Shown: positions 1 to 5,587 of the stretch, in pieces
Layout of the letters: the number at the start of each line of letters is the position of its first letter
Numbering within the stretch: the stretch's first letter is position 1
Origin: Eubacteriales bacterium
GTDB lineage: Bacteria; Bacillota; Clostridia; Oscillospirales; Oscillospiraceae
DNA: 5,763 nucleotides
Reading direction: 5' to 3'
Assembly: GCA_030528965.1 (NCBI GenBank)
Contig: JAUMXS010000076.1
Location: 1 to 5,763 of the forward strand
Translations under genes and position numbers: made by a program
The notes under the pieces: model-generated
Database searches by the model: none
What the model was told of the DNA's origin: nothing
The model's input: the letters and a program-made list of their open reading frames with translations, nothing else

Positions 1-984
1 TTTGCTCAGGAGGTCATCGAGGGAACAGCATCCATCCTCATTCTTCGCGACGGCGGACACATCATCGCGGCCCGTGATCGTCTGGGTCGTCTGCCGGTGC
101 AGATCGGCCGCGACGAGGACGGCTACAGCGTGTCCTTTGAGTCCTTTGCCTATCAGAAGCTGGGATACGAAAGTGTATACAACCTCGGTCCCGGCGAGAT
201 CGTGGAGATCTCCCCGGATGGCTATAAGACTCTGGCTCCCGCATTGGAAAAGCAGCGGATCTGCGCTTTCCTTTGGAGCTATTACGGATATCCCAACTCC
301 AATTATGATGGGATCAACGTCGAAGCCATGCGCGTCCGGAACGGCGCCATCATGGCAGATAACGATAAGAAAAACGGTTTTATGGAGGAAGTGGACTCCG
401 TCAGCGGCGTGCCCGATTCCGGCACCGCTCATGCGATCGGCTATGCCAACCGCAGCGGACTTCCTTTCTCGCGGCCGTTCATCAAATACACCCCGACCTG
501 GCCGCGGAGCTTCACGCTGCCCGATGCGGCGCAGCGGATGCACATCGCGAAGATGAAGCTGATCCCCGTCCACGAGATGATCAAAGGCAAGCGCCTGCTC
601 ATGGTGGACGACAGCATCGTCCGCGGAACACAGCTGCAGGAAACGGTGGAATTCCTCTACGAACACGGGGCCTCTGCGGTACACATGCGCTCGGCATGTC
701 CGCCCATCATGCACACCTGCAAGTTTTTGAATTTCACGCGGGAAACCTCGGAAGACAACCTCATCGCACGCCGTATCATTCGTGAACTGGAAGGTGAGGA
801 AGGTCTTCTCCACCTCGACGAGTACGCGGACGGCAGCACGGAGCGCGGCCGCGCTCTGCGCCGTGCGATCTGTGAAAAAATGGGTTTTTCCTCGCTGGAA
901 TACCAGTCGCTGGACGGCGTACTGGAAGCCATCGGATTACCTGAGTGCAGCGTCTGCACGTATTGTTGGAACGGAAAGGAGTGA
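1..984 (+). CDS. purF: Amidophosphoribosyltransferase PurF, 5'-truncated by the window edge, divergent clostridial-type subfamily
   Basis: Transfers glutamine-derived ammonia to PRPP to make 5-phosphoribosylamine, the first committed step of purine synthesis, in the cytoplasm. The frame is open from base 1, giving 327 residues of an enzyme that is usually about 460-500; most of the N-terminal glutaminase domain, including the catalytic Cys, lies outside. Visible in order: the end of the glutaminase domain (R25-DRLGRLPV), Cys88, GVPDSG (136-141), a flexible-loop segment IKYTPTWPRSF (161-171), the PRPP-binding motif VDDSIVRGT (202-210), Cys240, and a C-terminal CxxCxxC (316, 319, 322). By position, the cysteines match the 4Fe-4S ligands known in Bacillus subtilis PurF (Cys236, 382, 437, 440). 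Two motifs depart from the textbook: GRLPV where GIRPL is usual, and the 161-171 loop where RYVGRTFI is usual. Its last codons carry the purM ribosome binding site. Residue numbers refer to the visible fragment. Confidence 0.95.
   Translation, partial: FAQEVIEGTASILILRDGGHIIAARDRLGRLPVQIGRDEDGYSVSFESFAYQKLGYESVYNLGPGEIVEISPDGYKTLAPALEKQRICAFLWSYYGYPNSNYDGINVEAMRVRNGAIMADNDKKNGFMEEVDSVSGVPDSGTAHAIGYANRSGLPFSRPFIKYTPTWPRSFTLPDAAQRMHIAKMKLIPVHEMIKGKRLLMVDDSIVRGTQLQETVEFLYEHGASAVHMRSACPPIMHTCKFLNFTRETSEDNLIARRIIRELEGEEGLLHLDEYADGSTERGRALRRAICEKMGFSSLEYQSLDGVLEAIGLPECSVCTYCWNGKE
975..981 (+). promoter_or_regulatory. Ribosome binding site of purM, inside the end of purF
   Basis: AAAGGAG ends directly at the purF stop codon and lies 8 nt before the ATG at 990. 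It decides the purM start: the frame also opens at an ATG at 945, but that lies inside purF, lacks a comparable site, and would add 15 residues not seen in PurM proteins. The placement suggests that terminating purF ribosomes feed purM. Confidence 0.85.
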
Positions 985-989
985 CCCTC

Positions 990-2030
990 ATGGAACGATC
1001 ATATTCCGAGAGCTACGCGGCAGCCGGTGTGGACATCACCGCCGGTTACAAGGCCGTGGAGCTGATGAAGAGTCACATTGCGCGTACACACATCCCCGGT
1101 GTACTGGGGGAAGTCGGCGGTTTCGGCGGTCTGTTTGAGCCGAACCTTACCGGTATCAAAAGACCGATGCTCGTCTCCGGAACGGACGGTGTGGGCACTA
1201 AGCTGAAGCTGGCGTTTCTGCTGGATAAGCACAATACCGTCGGCATCGACTGTGTTGCGATGTGCGTAAACGACGTCATCTGCTGCGGTGCTCGTCCGCT
1301 GTTTTTCCTCGACTATATTGCCTGCGGGAAAAACGTGCCGGAACGGATCGCGGATATCGTTTCCGGCGTCGCGGAAGGCTGCGTACAGGCCGGTGCCGCG
1401 CTCATCGGCGGCGAGACCGCCGAGATGCCGGGATTCTATCCGGAAAATGAATATGACCTTGCGGGCTTCTGCGTGGGTCTGGCCGACGGCGAAAAGCTTG
1501 TGGACCGGAACCTGCAGGAAGCGGGCGACGTTTTGCTGGCTCTGCCCTCGAGCGGTCTGCATTCGAACGGTTTCTCCCTTGCCCGGAAAGTTTTCCCCAT
1601 GGAAACGGAAGCTCTGCGCGCTCCCGAAGCCGCGCTGGGCGGTATTTCTCTGGGCGAAGCCCTGCTTTGTCCCACAAAAATCTATGTGAAGCCCATCCTC
1701 GCTCTGATGGAGCAGGTCGAGGTCCGCGGCGTAGCACATATCACGGGCGGCGGTTTCCACGAGAACATTCCCCGCATGCTGAAACCCGGTCTGGGTGCAA
1801 AGATCGAAAAGTCCGTGCTGAAGACCCCCGCACTGTTCCACCTGCTGGCGGAACGCGGCGGTGTTCCGGAACGCGATATGTTCAACACCTTCAACATGGG
1901 CGTCGGCATGGCGGTCTGCGTGCCGAAGGCTGACGCAGACAAAGCGCTTGCCATCCTGCATGCGCAGGGCGAAGCGGCCTATGTCATGGGCGAACTGTCT
2001 CCGTCGGTCGAGGGGGTGTCCCTGTGCTGA
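990..2030 (+). CDS. purM: Phosphoribosylformylglycinamidine cyclo-ligase (AIR synthetase) PurM
   Basis: Catalyses ATP-dependent ring closure of FGAM to 5-aminoimidazole ribonucleotide, step 5 of purine synthesis, in the cytoplasm. The protein is 346 residues, normal for the family (about 345). Family hallmarks appear in order: GGFGGLFE (43-50), the glycine-rich phosphate-binding segment SGTDGVGTKLKLAF (63-76), then DKHNTVGIDCVAMCVNDV and the GARPLFFLDY stretch, GGETAEMPGFY followed by YDLAGFCVG, and in the C-terminal AIRS_C domain ITGGGFHENIPRML and FNMGVGMAV. It is complete and shows no missing key motif. The start at 990 rests on the AAAGGAG 8 nt upstream and on the N-terminus, which begins like other PurM proteins (SYSESYAAAGVDI). 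It starts 5 nt after purF stops, and its last 7 bases overlap the start of purN, so it is an internal operon gene, probably translationally coupled on both sides. Confidence 0.97.
   Translation: MERSYSESYAAAGVDITAGYKAVELMKSHIARTHIPGVLGEVGGFGGLFEPNLTGIKRPMLVSGTDGVGTKLKLAFLLDKHNTVGIDCVAMCVNDVICCGARPLFFLDYIACGKNVPERIADIVSGVAEGCVQAGAALIGGETAEMPGFYPENEYDLAGFCVGLADGEKLVDRNLQEAGDVLLALPSSGLHSNGFSLARKVFPMETEALRAPEAALGGISLGEALLCPTKIYVKPILALMEQVEVRGVAHITGGGFHENIPRMLKPGLGAKIEKSVLKTPALFHLLAERGGVPERDMFNTFNMGVGMAVCVPKADADKALAILHAQGEAAYVMGELSPSVEGVSLC
2010..2016 (+). promoter_or_regulatory. Ribosome binding site of purN
   Basis: GAGGGGG lies within the last codons of purM, 7 nt before a GTG at 2024. No in-frame ATG gives the conserved N-terminus (TRIAVLVSGGGTNLQ), so this site supports GTG as the purN start. 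Confidence 0.75.
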
Positions 2031-2635
2031 CACGCATAGCGGTACTCGTTTCCGGCGGCGGAACGAATCTCCAGGCCCTGCTTGACGCCGAGGCGGCCGG
2101 ACGCCTGCCCGACGGGCATATTGCGCTGGTCATCTCCAACAAGGCAGACGCCTACGCCCTCACACGGGCGGAACGCGCCGGGGTACCGTCGCTGGTCATT
2201 CAGGCGGCCAGAGGCCCCGCGGGACAGGCTGAATTCGAAGAGAAGCTTCAGGCGGCTCTGACGGAAAACGGCATTGAACTGATCATTCTCGCCGGTTTTC
2301 TGCGCATCCTGACGGAATCCTTTACGTCCCGCTGGCCGAAGCGGATCCTGAACGTTCATCCGTCGCTGATCCCGTCTTTCTGCGGTGAAGGATTTTATGG
2401 GCTGAAGGTCCATCAGGCAGCTTTGGATTACGGAGTCAAGGTCACGGGTGCTACCGTTCATTTCGTGAACGAGATCCCCGACGGCGGAGAGATCATTCTG
2501 CAGAAGGCAGTCTATATCGAACCGAACGATACAGCGGAAACGCTGCAGCAGCGGGTCATGGTGGAAGCGGAACACAAGCTTCTTCCGCAGGCGGCACAGC
2601 TGGTATCGCAAAAAATCAGGGAGGCAAAGAAATAA
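2024..2635 (+). CDS. purN: Phosphoribosylglycinamide formyltransferase PurN (GAR transformylase 1)
   Basis: Transfers a formyl group from 10-formyltetrahydrofolate to GAR, giving FGAR (step 3), in the cytoplasm. At 203 residues it is close to the usual 190-215. The N-terminal nucleotide-binding motif is VLVSGGGTNLQALL (7-20). The catalytic triad known from E. coli PurN (Asn-His-Asp) is present as N110 and H112 in NVHPSLIP and D153 in EIPDGGEIILQ. Between HPSL and the following conserved His the protein carries SFCGEGFYGLKV, several residues longer than the E. coli loop; I associate this form with Clostridia. It starts at GTG and overlaps the purM stop by 7 nt. Its TAA stop is followed immediately by the ATG of the next gene, in the same frame. 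The enzyme depends on folate, like the AICAR transformylase two genes downstream. Confidence 0.96.
   Translation: MLTRIAVLVSGGGTNLQALLDAEAAGRLPDGHIALVISNKADAYALTRAERAGVPSLVIQAARGPAGQAEFEEKLQAALTENGIELIILAGFLRILTESFTSRWPKRILNVHPSLIPSFCGEGFYGLKVHQAALDYGVKVTGATVHFVNEIPDGGEIILQKAVYIEPNDTAETLQQRVMVEAEHKLLPQAAQLVSQKIREAKK
2618..2624 (+). promoter_or_regulatory. Ribosome binding site of the PurO-like gene
   Basis: AGGGAGG in the last codons of purN, 11 nt before the ATG at 2636. The spacing is slightly long, but it is the only good purine-rich site, and it places initiation exactly at the TAAATG stop-start junction. Confidence 0.65.
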
Positions 2636-3313
2636 ATGAAGAACTTTCTTGAGTATCTGGCAGCGCGGCCTTATCCGGGACGCGGTCTTTTGATCGGTCT
2701 GGATCCCAAGGGCGAAACAGCCTGTGCGTATTTCATCATGGGCCGCAGCGAAAACAGCCGCAACCGTGTTTTTGAAGCGACCGAGGATGGCATCCGCACC
2801 CGCGCCCGCGACGAAGCGCTTATGACGGACCCCAGCCTTATCATCTATCATCCCGTGCGTGAGATGCAGGACGGCACCCTGATCGTAACAAACGGCGATC
2901 AGACCGACACCCTGCGCGACACGCTGGCGGCAGGCGGCACCGTGTGCTCCGCTCTGGCCACCCGTGAGTTCGAGCCGGACGAGCCGAACTTCACTCCGCG
3001 CGTTTCGGGCGTTCTGTTCCCGTGCGGCCAGTCCGTTCTCTCCATCCTCAAGACCCGCGACGGCAAGACCTGTGATCGTTTCTATTACAGCTACGAGACG
3101 CGCCCGGGTTACGGCCAGTTCATCAGCACGTACGAGGGCTTCGGCGATCCTCTGCCCTCCTGGTACGGCGAACCTCTGACGGTCGAGATCCCCGAAGGTC
3201 TGGATGTCAAGGCCTGGGCCGAAGAGATCTGGAACGCTCTGGACGAAAACAACCGCGTATCTCTGTGGACTCGCGTCGGCAGCGACGAATACATCATCAA
3301 CAAACCGGAATAA
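2636..3313 (+). CDS. purO: PurO-family IMP cyclohydrolase (IMP cyclohydrolase-like, Pfam IMP_cyclohyd)
   Basis: Predicted to close FAICAR to IMP, the last step of purine synthesis. The 225-residue protein resembles the PurO family first characterised in Methanothermobacter (about 200 residues) and has no similarity that I can see to the MGS-like cyclohydrolase domain at the N-terminus of ordinary PurH. Family-like motifs: RPYPGRG (11-17), AYFIMGRSENSRNRVF (31-46), VTNGDQTDT (84-92) and FEPDEPNFTPRVSG (112-125). A further Tyr-rich stretch follows (about 149-163, FYYSYETRPGYG). There is no signal peptide or membrane segment. It sits exactly between purN and a transformylase that lacks a cyclohydrolase domain, which strongly supports the assignment: the operon would otherwise have no IMP-forming enzyme. 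It begins 0 nt after purN and ends 15 nt before the next gene. Family recognition is from memory of motifs; activity is inferred from family and context. Confidence 0.88.
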   Translation: MKNFLEYLAARPYPGRGLLIGLDPKGETACAYFIMGRSENSRNRVFEATEDGIRTRARDEALMTDPSLIIYHPVREMQDGTLIVTNGDQTDTLRDTLAAGGTVCSALATREFEPDEPNFTPRVSGVLFPCGQSVLSILKTRDGKTCDRFYYSYETRPGYGQFISTYEGFGDPLPSWYGEPLTVEIPEGLDVKAWAEEIWNALDENNRVSLWTRVGSDEYIINKPE

Positions 3314-3317
3314 AATT

Positions 3318-3323
3318 AGGGGG
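3318..3323 (+). promoter_or_regulatory. Ribosome binding site of the AICAR transformylase gene
   Basis: AGGGGG, 5 nt before the ATG at 3329, in a 15-nt gap that also contains an in-frame TAG (3317-3319). The upstream TAA at 3311-3313 therefore has a backup stop, and read-through fusion with the next gene is unlikely. Confidence 0.75.
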
Positions 3324-3328
3324 ACATT

Positions 3329-4513
3329 ATGCAGGAATTCACCTTGAAATACGGATGCAATCCGAACCAGACTCCGGCCCGTATCTTTATGCACGACGGC
3401 AGTGATCTGCCCGTGGAGATCCTGAACGGACGTCCGGGCTTCATCAACTTTCTCGACGCTCTGAACAGCTGGCAGCTGGTCAAAGAGCTGAAGGAAGCCC
3501 TGGGCCTGCCGGCCGTCACTTCCTTCAAGCATGTCAGCCCGACTTCCGCCTCCGTGGCAGTGCCTCTGCCCATCGAGCTGAAGAAGGCCGTTTTTGAAGA
3601 TGATATCGAAGGTCTGGACGATTCCCCGCTGGGCTGCGCCTATGCGCGTGCGCGCGGCGCGGACCGTCTGTGCTCCTTCGGCGACTGGGTCGCCCTCTCC
3701 GATGTCTGTGACGTCACCACGGCGAAGATGCTCCAGCGCGAAGTCTCCGACGGCGTCATCGCTCCGGGTTTTGAGCCTGCCGCTCTGGAGATCCTCAAAA
3801 CCAAGCGCAAGGGCGGTTACAACATCGTTCAAATCGATCCGAGCTATGTTCCCGACCCCGTGGAACACAAGCAGGTATTCGGCGTGACCTTCGAACAGGG
3901 CCGCAACAATTACCGCATCAGCGAGGAACTGCTGCAGAACATCGTCACCAACAACAAGGACCTGCCCGCGGAAGCCAAGCGAGACCTCGTCGTTGCTCTT
4001 CTGACCCTGAAATACACGCAGTCCAACTCCGTGGCCTTCGCGTACAACGGACAGGCCATCGGCGTCGGTGCCGGTCAGCAGAGCCGCATCCACTGCACCC
4101 GTCTGGCGGGCGGCAAGGCCGACACCTGGGCCCTGCGTCAGCATGAAAAAGTCCTGGCCCTGCCCTTCCGGGATGATATCGGCCGCGCCGAGCGCGACAA
4201 CGCCGTGGACGGTTACATCAACCGCAACGAAGAAGACGTCTGTGCCGACGGCGTATGGCAGCGCATCTTCACCCGTCAGCCCGAACCTCTCACGGACGAA
4301 GAAAAGGCCGCCTACCTCGCCAGCCTGCACGGTGTGTCCGTCGGTTCCGATGCGTTCTTCCCGTTCCCCGACAGCATCGAACGCTCTCACCGCAGCGGCG
4401 TAGACTATGTTGCCCAGCCGGGCGGCTCGATCCGTGACGACCTCGTCATCGAGCGCTGCAACGACTATAACATGGTCATGGCCTTCACCGGCATGCGCCT
4501 CTTCCATCATTAA
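3329..4513 (+). CDS. purH: Stand-alone AICAR transformylase (PurH C-terminal domain only), eukaryotic ATIC-like
   Basis: Formylates AICAR to FAICAR with 10-formyltetrahydrofolate (step 9). At 394 residues it is only the transformylase part of the usual bifunctional PurH (about 510-590). It starts at the domain boundary with LKYGCNPNQTPARIF, equivalent to the RYGxNPHQ motif of ATIC. Catalytic Lys-His are K67-H68 in SFKHVSP, and the conserved Asn is N233 in YTQSNSV. Other shared blocks are YARARGADR (105-113), SFGDWVALSDVCDV (116-129), REVSDGVIAPG (137-147), GAGQQSRIHCTRLAG (247-261), SDAFFPF, and the C-terminal MRLFHH. As I recall human ATIC, these blocks are closer to it than to E. coli PurH. 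The cyclohydrolase half is absent and supplied by the preceding gene. It is the last gene of the operon, followed by a strong terminator. Start choice is firm: there is a good ribosome site 5 nt upstream and the motif begins at residue 6. Confidence 0.95.
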   Translation: MQEFTLKYGCNPNQTPARIFMHDGSDLPVEILNGRPGFINFLDALNSWQLVKELKEALGLPAVTSFKHVSPTSASVAVPLPIELKKAVFEDDIEGLDDSPLGCAYARARGADRLCSFGDWVALSDVCDVTTAKMLQREVSDGVIAPGFEPAALEILKTKRKGGYNIVQIDPSYVPDPVEHKQVFGVTFEQGRNNYRISEELLQNIVTNNKDLPAEAKRDLVVALLTLKYTQSNSVAFAYNGQAIGVGAGQQSRIHCTRLAGGKADTWALRQHEKVLALPFRDDIGRAERDNAVDGYINRNEEDVCADGVWQRIFTRQPEPLTDEEKAAYLASLHGVSVGSDAFFPFPDSIERSHRSGVDYVAQPGGSIRDDLVIERCNDYNMVMAFTGMRLFHH

Positions 4514-4521
4514 AAACCGGA

Positions 4522-4550
4522 CGGCAGGGGAGAGAATTCTCCCTCTGCCG
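4522..4550 (+). other. Hairpin just after the purine operon's last stop codon
   Basis: Bases 4522-4532 pair with 4539-4550 (11 bp, with T4544 bulged), enclosing a 6-nt AGAATT loop. No T-run follows, so it is not a terminator by itself. Lying 9 nt after the stop, it could stabilise the 3' end of the transcript or assist the terminator that follows. The pairing is seen; the role is inferred. Confidence 0.5.
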
Positions 4551-4556
4551 CAGTCA

Positions 4557-4598
4557 AAAGGAAAAATCCCGTCTCAAATGAGACGGGATTTTTCCTTT
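4557..4598. terminator. Bidirectional intrinsic terminator between convergent genes
   Basis: A perfect 19-bp inverted repeat: 4557-4575 pairs with 4580-4598 around a 4-nt AAAT loop. The core is ATCCCGTCTC / GAGACGGGAT. A-rich and T-rich flanks (AAAAA on the left, TTTTTCCTTT on the right) form the outer stem and act as the U-tract in either direction. It ends the purine operon 44 nt after its stop codon and also serves the convergent nitroreductase transcript, whose stop is 62 nt away on the other side. Confidence 0.93.
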
Positions 4599-4630
4599 CC
4601 GGCTTTCGGTCTTTCCATCCGGCGTATGCC

Positions 4631-4655
4631 GTCCGCCGCGCGATCCGCGCCGGAC
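4631..4655. terminator. GC-rich hairpin abutting the nitroreductase stop, possible backup terminator
   Basis: GTCCG (4631-4635) pairs with CGGAC (4651-4655), and GCGCG (4638-4642) with CGCGC (4646-4650), around an ATC loop with a 2-nt bulge (CC). On the + strand TGTTTTA follows, a short T-run that could make it a second terminator for the purine operon. On the - strand it lies 4 nt after the nitroreductase stop without a T-run, so there it would only cap the mRNA. GC-rich DNA forms such pairs easily, so the call is tentative. Confidence 0.35.
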
Positions 4656-4659
4656 TGTT

Positions 4660-5472
4660 TTACAGAATATAAGTCGCGATATATTCCACCTGCGGGGGCG
4701 TCGGGATTCCGGGATCCTCCAGCTCAAGCCGGGGTTTTATTCCCTTTTCTCTCGCCGCAAGGTCAAAATGGCACAGGGCGATGCCCATGTCAATCTTTTG
4801 CATATCGCCGGTCGCGGCACTGACAAGCCCGCGGGTATGCTGCAGATAAAAATGGACGGCATTCCCGCGCAGAACGCAGCGCCAGGGCTGTCGGTTGACG
4901 GCCGAAGGTGCCCAGCGGACCGCTTCCAGCATATCGGCACAGTCCCCGGCTTTTTCCGGGGTCAGCGGCGTGTCAAAGCCTCCGTCAAAAAACAGCGTTT
5001 CGAAAGGCGCGCGGGTATCGGCCTTGATCCCTTTGCGCATCAGGCTCTCGCGAAGGGAATATTTCTCCGCGGCGTACCCCAAAGGACTCGCGCAGGGCAT
5101 CACCTCGTTCTTCTCCAGTTCCATGGCCTTCTCAAAGGCCGCGCGGTCCATCGTCCCGCCCAGCCATACAGTGCCGATCCCCAGCGACTGCGCATACAGC
5201 ACAAGGCACTCGAAGGAGTAGCCGAAAGCCTCTTCCATATGCTTCCCGCGCCGGATCCCGGCCGCAATATACAGATCCGTGCCCGAGACCACCGGACAGC
5301 GCAGGCCGTCTTTCCGTGCATCCAGCATTTTAAAGCGCAGGGGAATACCGTAGGGATTCTCCGCACTTTGCGCAAAACCAAGCAGTTTTTCCCGTGCCGT
5401 CTCATCAACAGGGCGTCCGTCGTATGTCCGGATACTTTTTCTCGCCCGAATCAGGTCCGCAGCATGCTCCAT
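4660..5472 (-). CDS. Nitroreductase-family flavoprotein (TM1586-like, putative TM nitroreductase)
   Basis: A predicted FMN-dependent oxidoreductase of the nitroreductase superfamily; substrate unknown. The protein is 270 residues from the ATG at 5472. N-terminal RARKSIRTYDGRPV (9-22) is the usual flavin-phosphate-binding start. It is followed by YGIPLRF (41-47), the helix GYSFECLVLYAQSLGIGTVWLGG (85-106) and PCASPLGYAAEK (126-137). A second nitroreductase-like half follows: RWAPSAVNRQPWRCVL (186-201), and DMGIALCHFDLAAREKGIKP (228-247), which resembles the first half's long helix. One chain thus seems to hold two related half-modules, as I recall for the TM1586 type. No signal peptide. The start at 5472 is preferred over an in-frame ATG at 5517 because AAAAGGAG lies 6 nt before it and the family motif begins at residue 9. 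It has its own promoter, is convergent to the purine operon, and nothing in the sequence ties it to purine synthesis. Confidence 0.88.
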   Translation of the reverse strand: MEHAADLIRARKSIRTYDGRPVDETAREKLLGFAQSAENPYGIPLRFKMLDARKDGLRCPVVSGTDLYIAAGIRRGKHMEEAFGYSFECLVLYAQSLGIGTVWLGGTMDRAAFEKAMELEKNEVMPCASPLGYAAEKYSLRESLMRKGIKADTRAPFETLFFDGGFDTPLTPEKAGDCADMLEAVRWAPSAVNRQPWRCVLRGNAVHFYLQHTRGLVSAATGDMQKIDMGIALCHFDLAAREKGIKPRLELEDPGIPTPPQVEYIATYIL

Positions 5473-5478
5473 GACAAT

Positions 5479-5486
5479 CTCCTTTT
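5479..5486 (-). promoter_or_regulatory. Ribosome binding site of the nitroreductase gene
   Basis: Read on the - strand, AAAAGGAG lies 6 nt before the ATG at 5472 (spacer ATTGTC). It fixes the start there; the ATG at 5517 has no such site and lies close to the promoter. Confidence 0.8.
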
Positions 5487-5507
5487 CCGCAGTAATTTCC
5501 TGCTTGA

Positions 5508-5536
5508 ATTTTATCAAAAGCCTTTCAACGCGTCAA
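5508..5536 (-). promoter_or_regulatory. Sigma70/sigmaA-type promoter of the nitroreductase gene
   Basis: On the - strand, TTGACG (5531-5536) and TAAAAT (5508-5513) are separated by exactly 17 bp; each matches the consensus in 5 of 6 bases. Transcription would begin near 5500, giving a leader of about 28 nt that contains the ribosome site. I see no operator-like palindrome in this short region, so expression may be largely constitutive. It would also make the in-frame ATG at 5517 lie upstream of the RNA start, supporting the shorter protein. Confidence 0.75.
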
Positions 5537-5587
5537 CGGCCATTTACCGCACTCCGCTGTGAGTTCCCGCAGGACCGTACCGTCTCC

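Noticed and set aside
2..556. A 184-codon + strand frame overlapping purF
   Set aside because: A shadow frame rich in Arg and Ser with no motif; the frame starting at base 1 gives an unmistakable PurF.
945..989. Earlier ATG for purM at 945
   Set aside because: It lies inside purF, has no good ribosome site, and adds residues absent from PurM; the ATG at 990 has AAAGGAG 8 nt upstream.
999..2033. A 344-codon open frame on the - strand opposite purM
   Set aside because: The same antisense codon-bias effect; purM is well conserved on the other strand and this frame has no domain or ribosome site that I can see.
3314..3328. Possible promoter or regulatory element between purO and purH
   Set aside because: Only 15 nt, fully accounted for by a second stop codon and a ribosome binding site.
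1979..4510. An 843-codon open frame on the - strand opposite purN, purO and purH
   Set aside because: All three sense genes lie in one frame and this antisense frame is exactly in register with them. Its stops would need sense codons TTA, CTA or TCA, which these genes avoid. The predicted protein has no recognisable motif, while the sense proteins are clear purine enzymes.
5473..5517. Earlier ATG for the nitroreductase at 5517
   Set aside because: It is upstream of the predicted transcription start and lacks a ribosome site; the ATG at 5472 has AAAAGGAG at ideal spacing.
4768..5562. A 264-codon open frame on the + strand across the nitroreductase gene
   Set aside because: It is antisense to a recognisable nitroreductase with its own promoter and ribosome site, lies downstream of the terminator, and shows no family motif.
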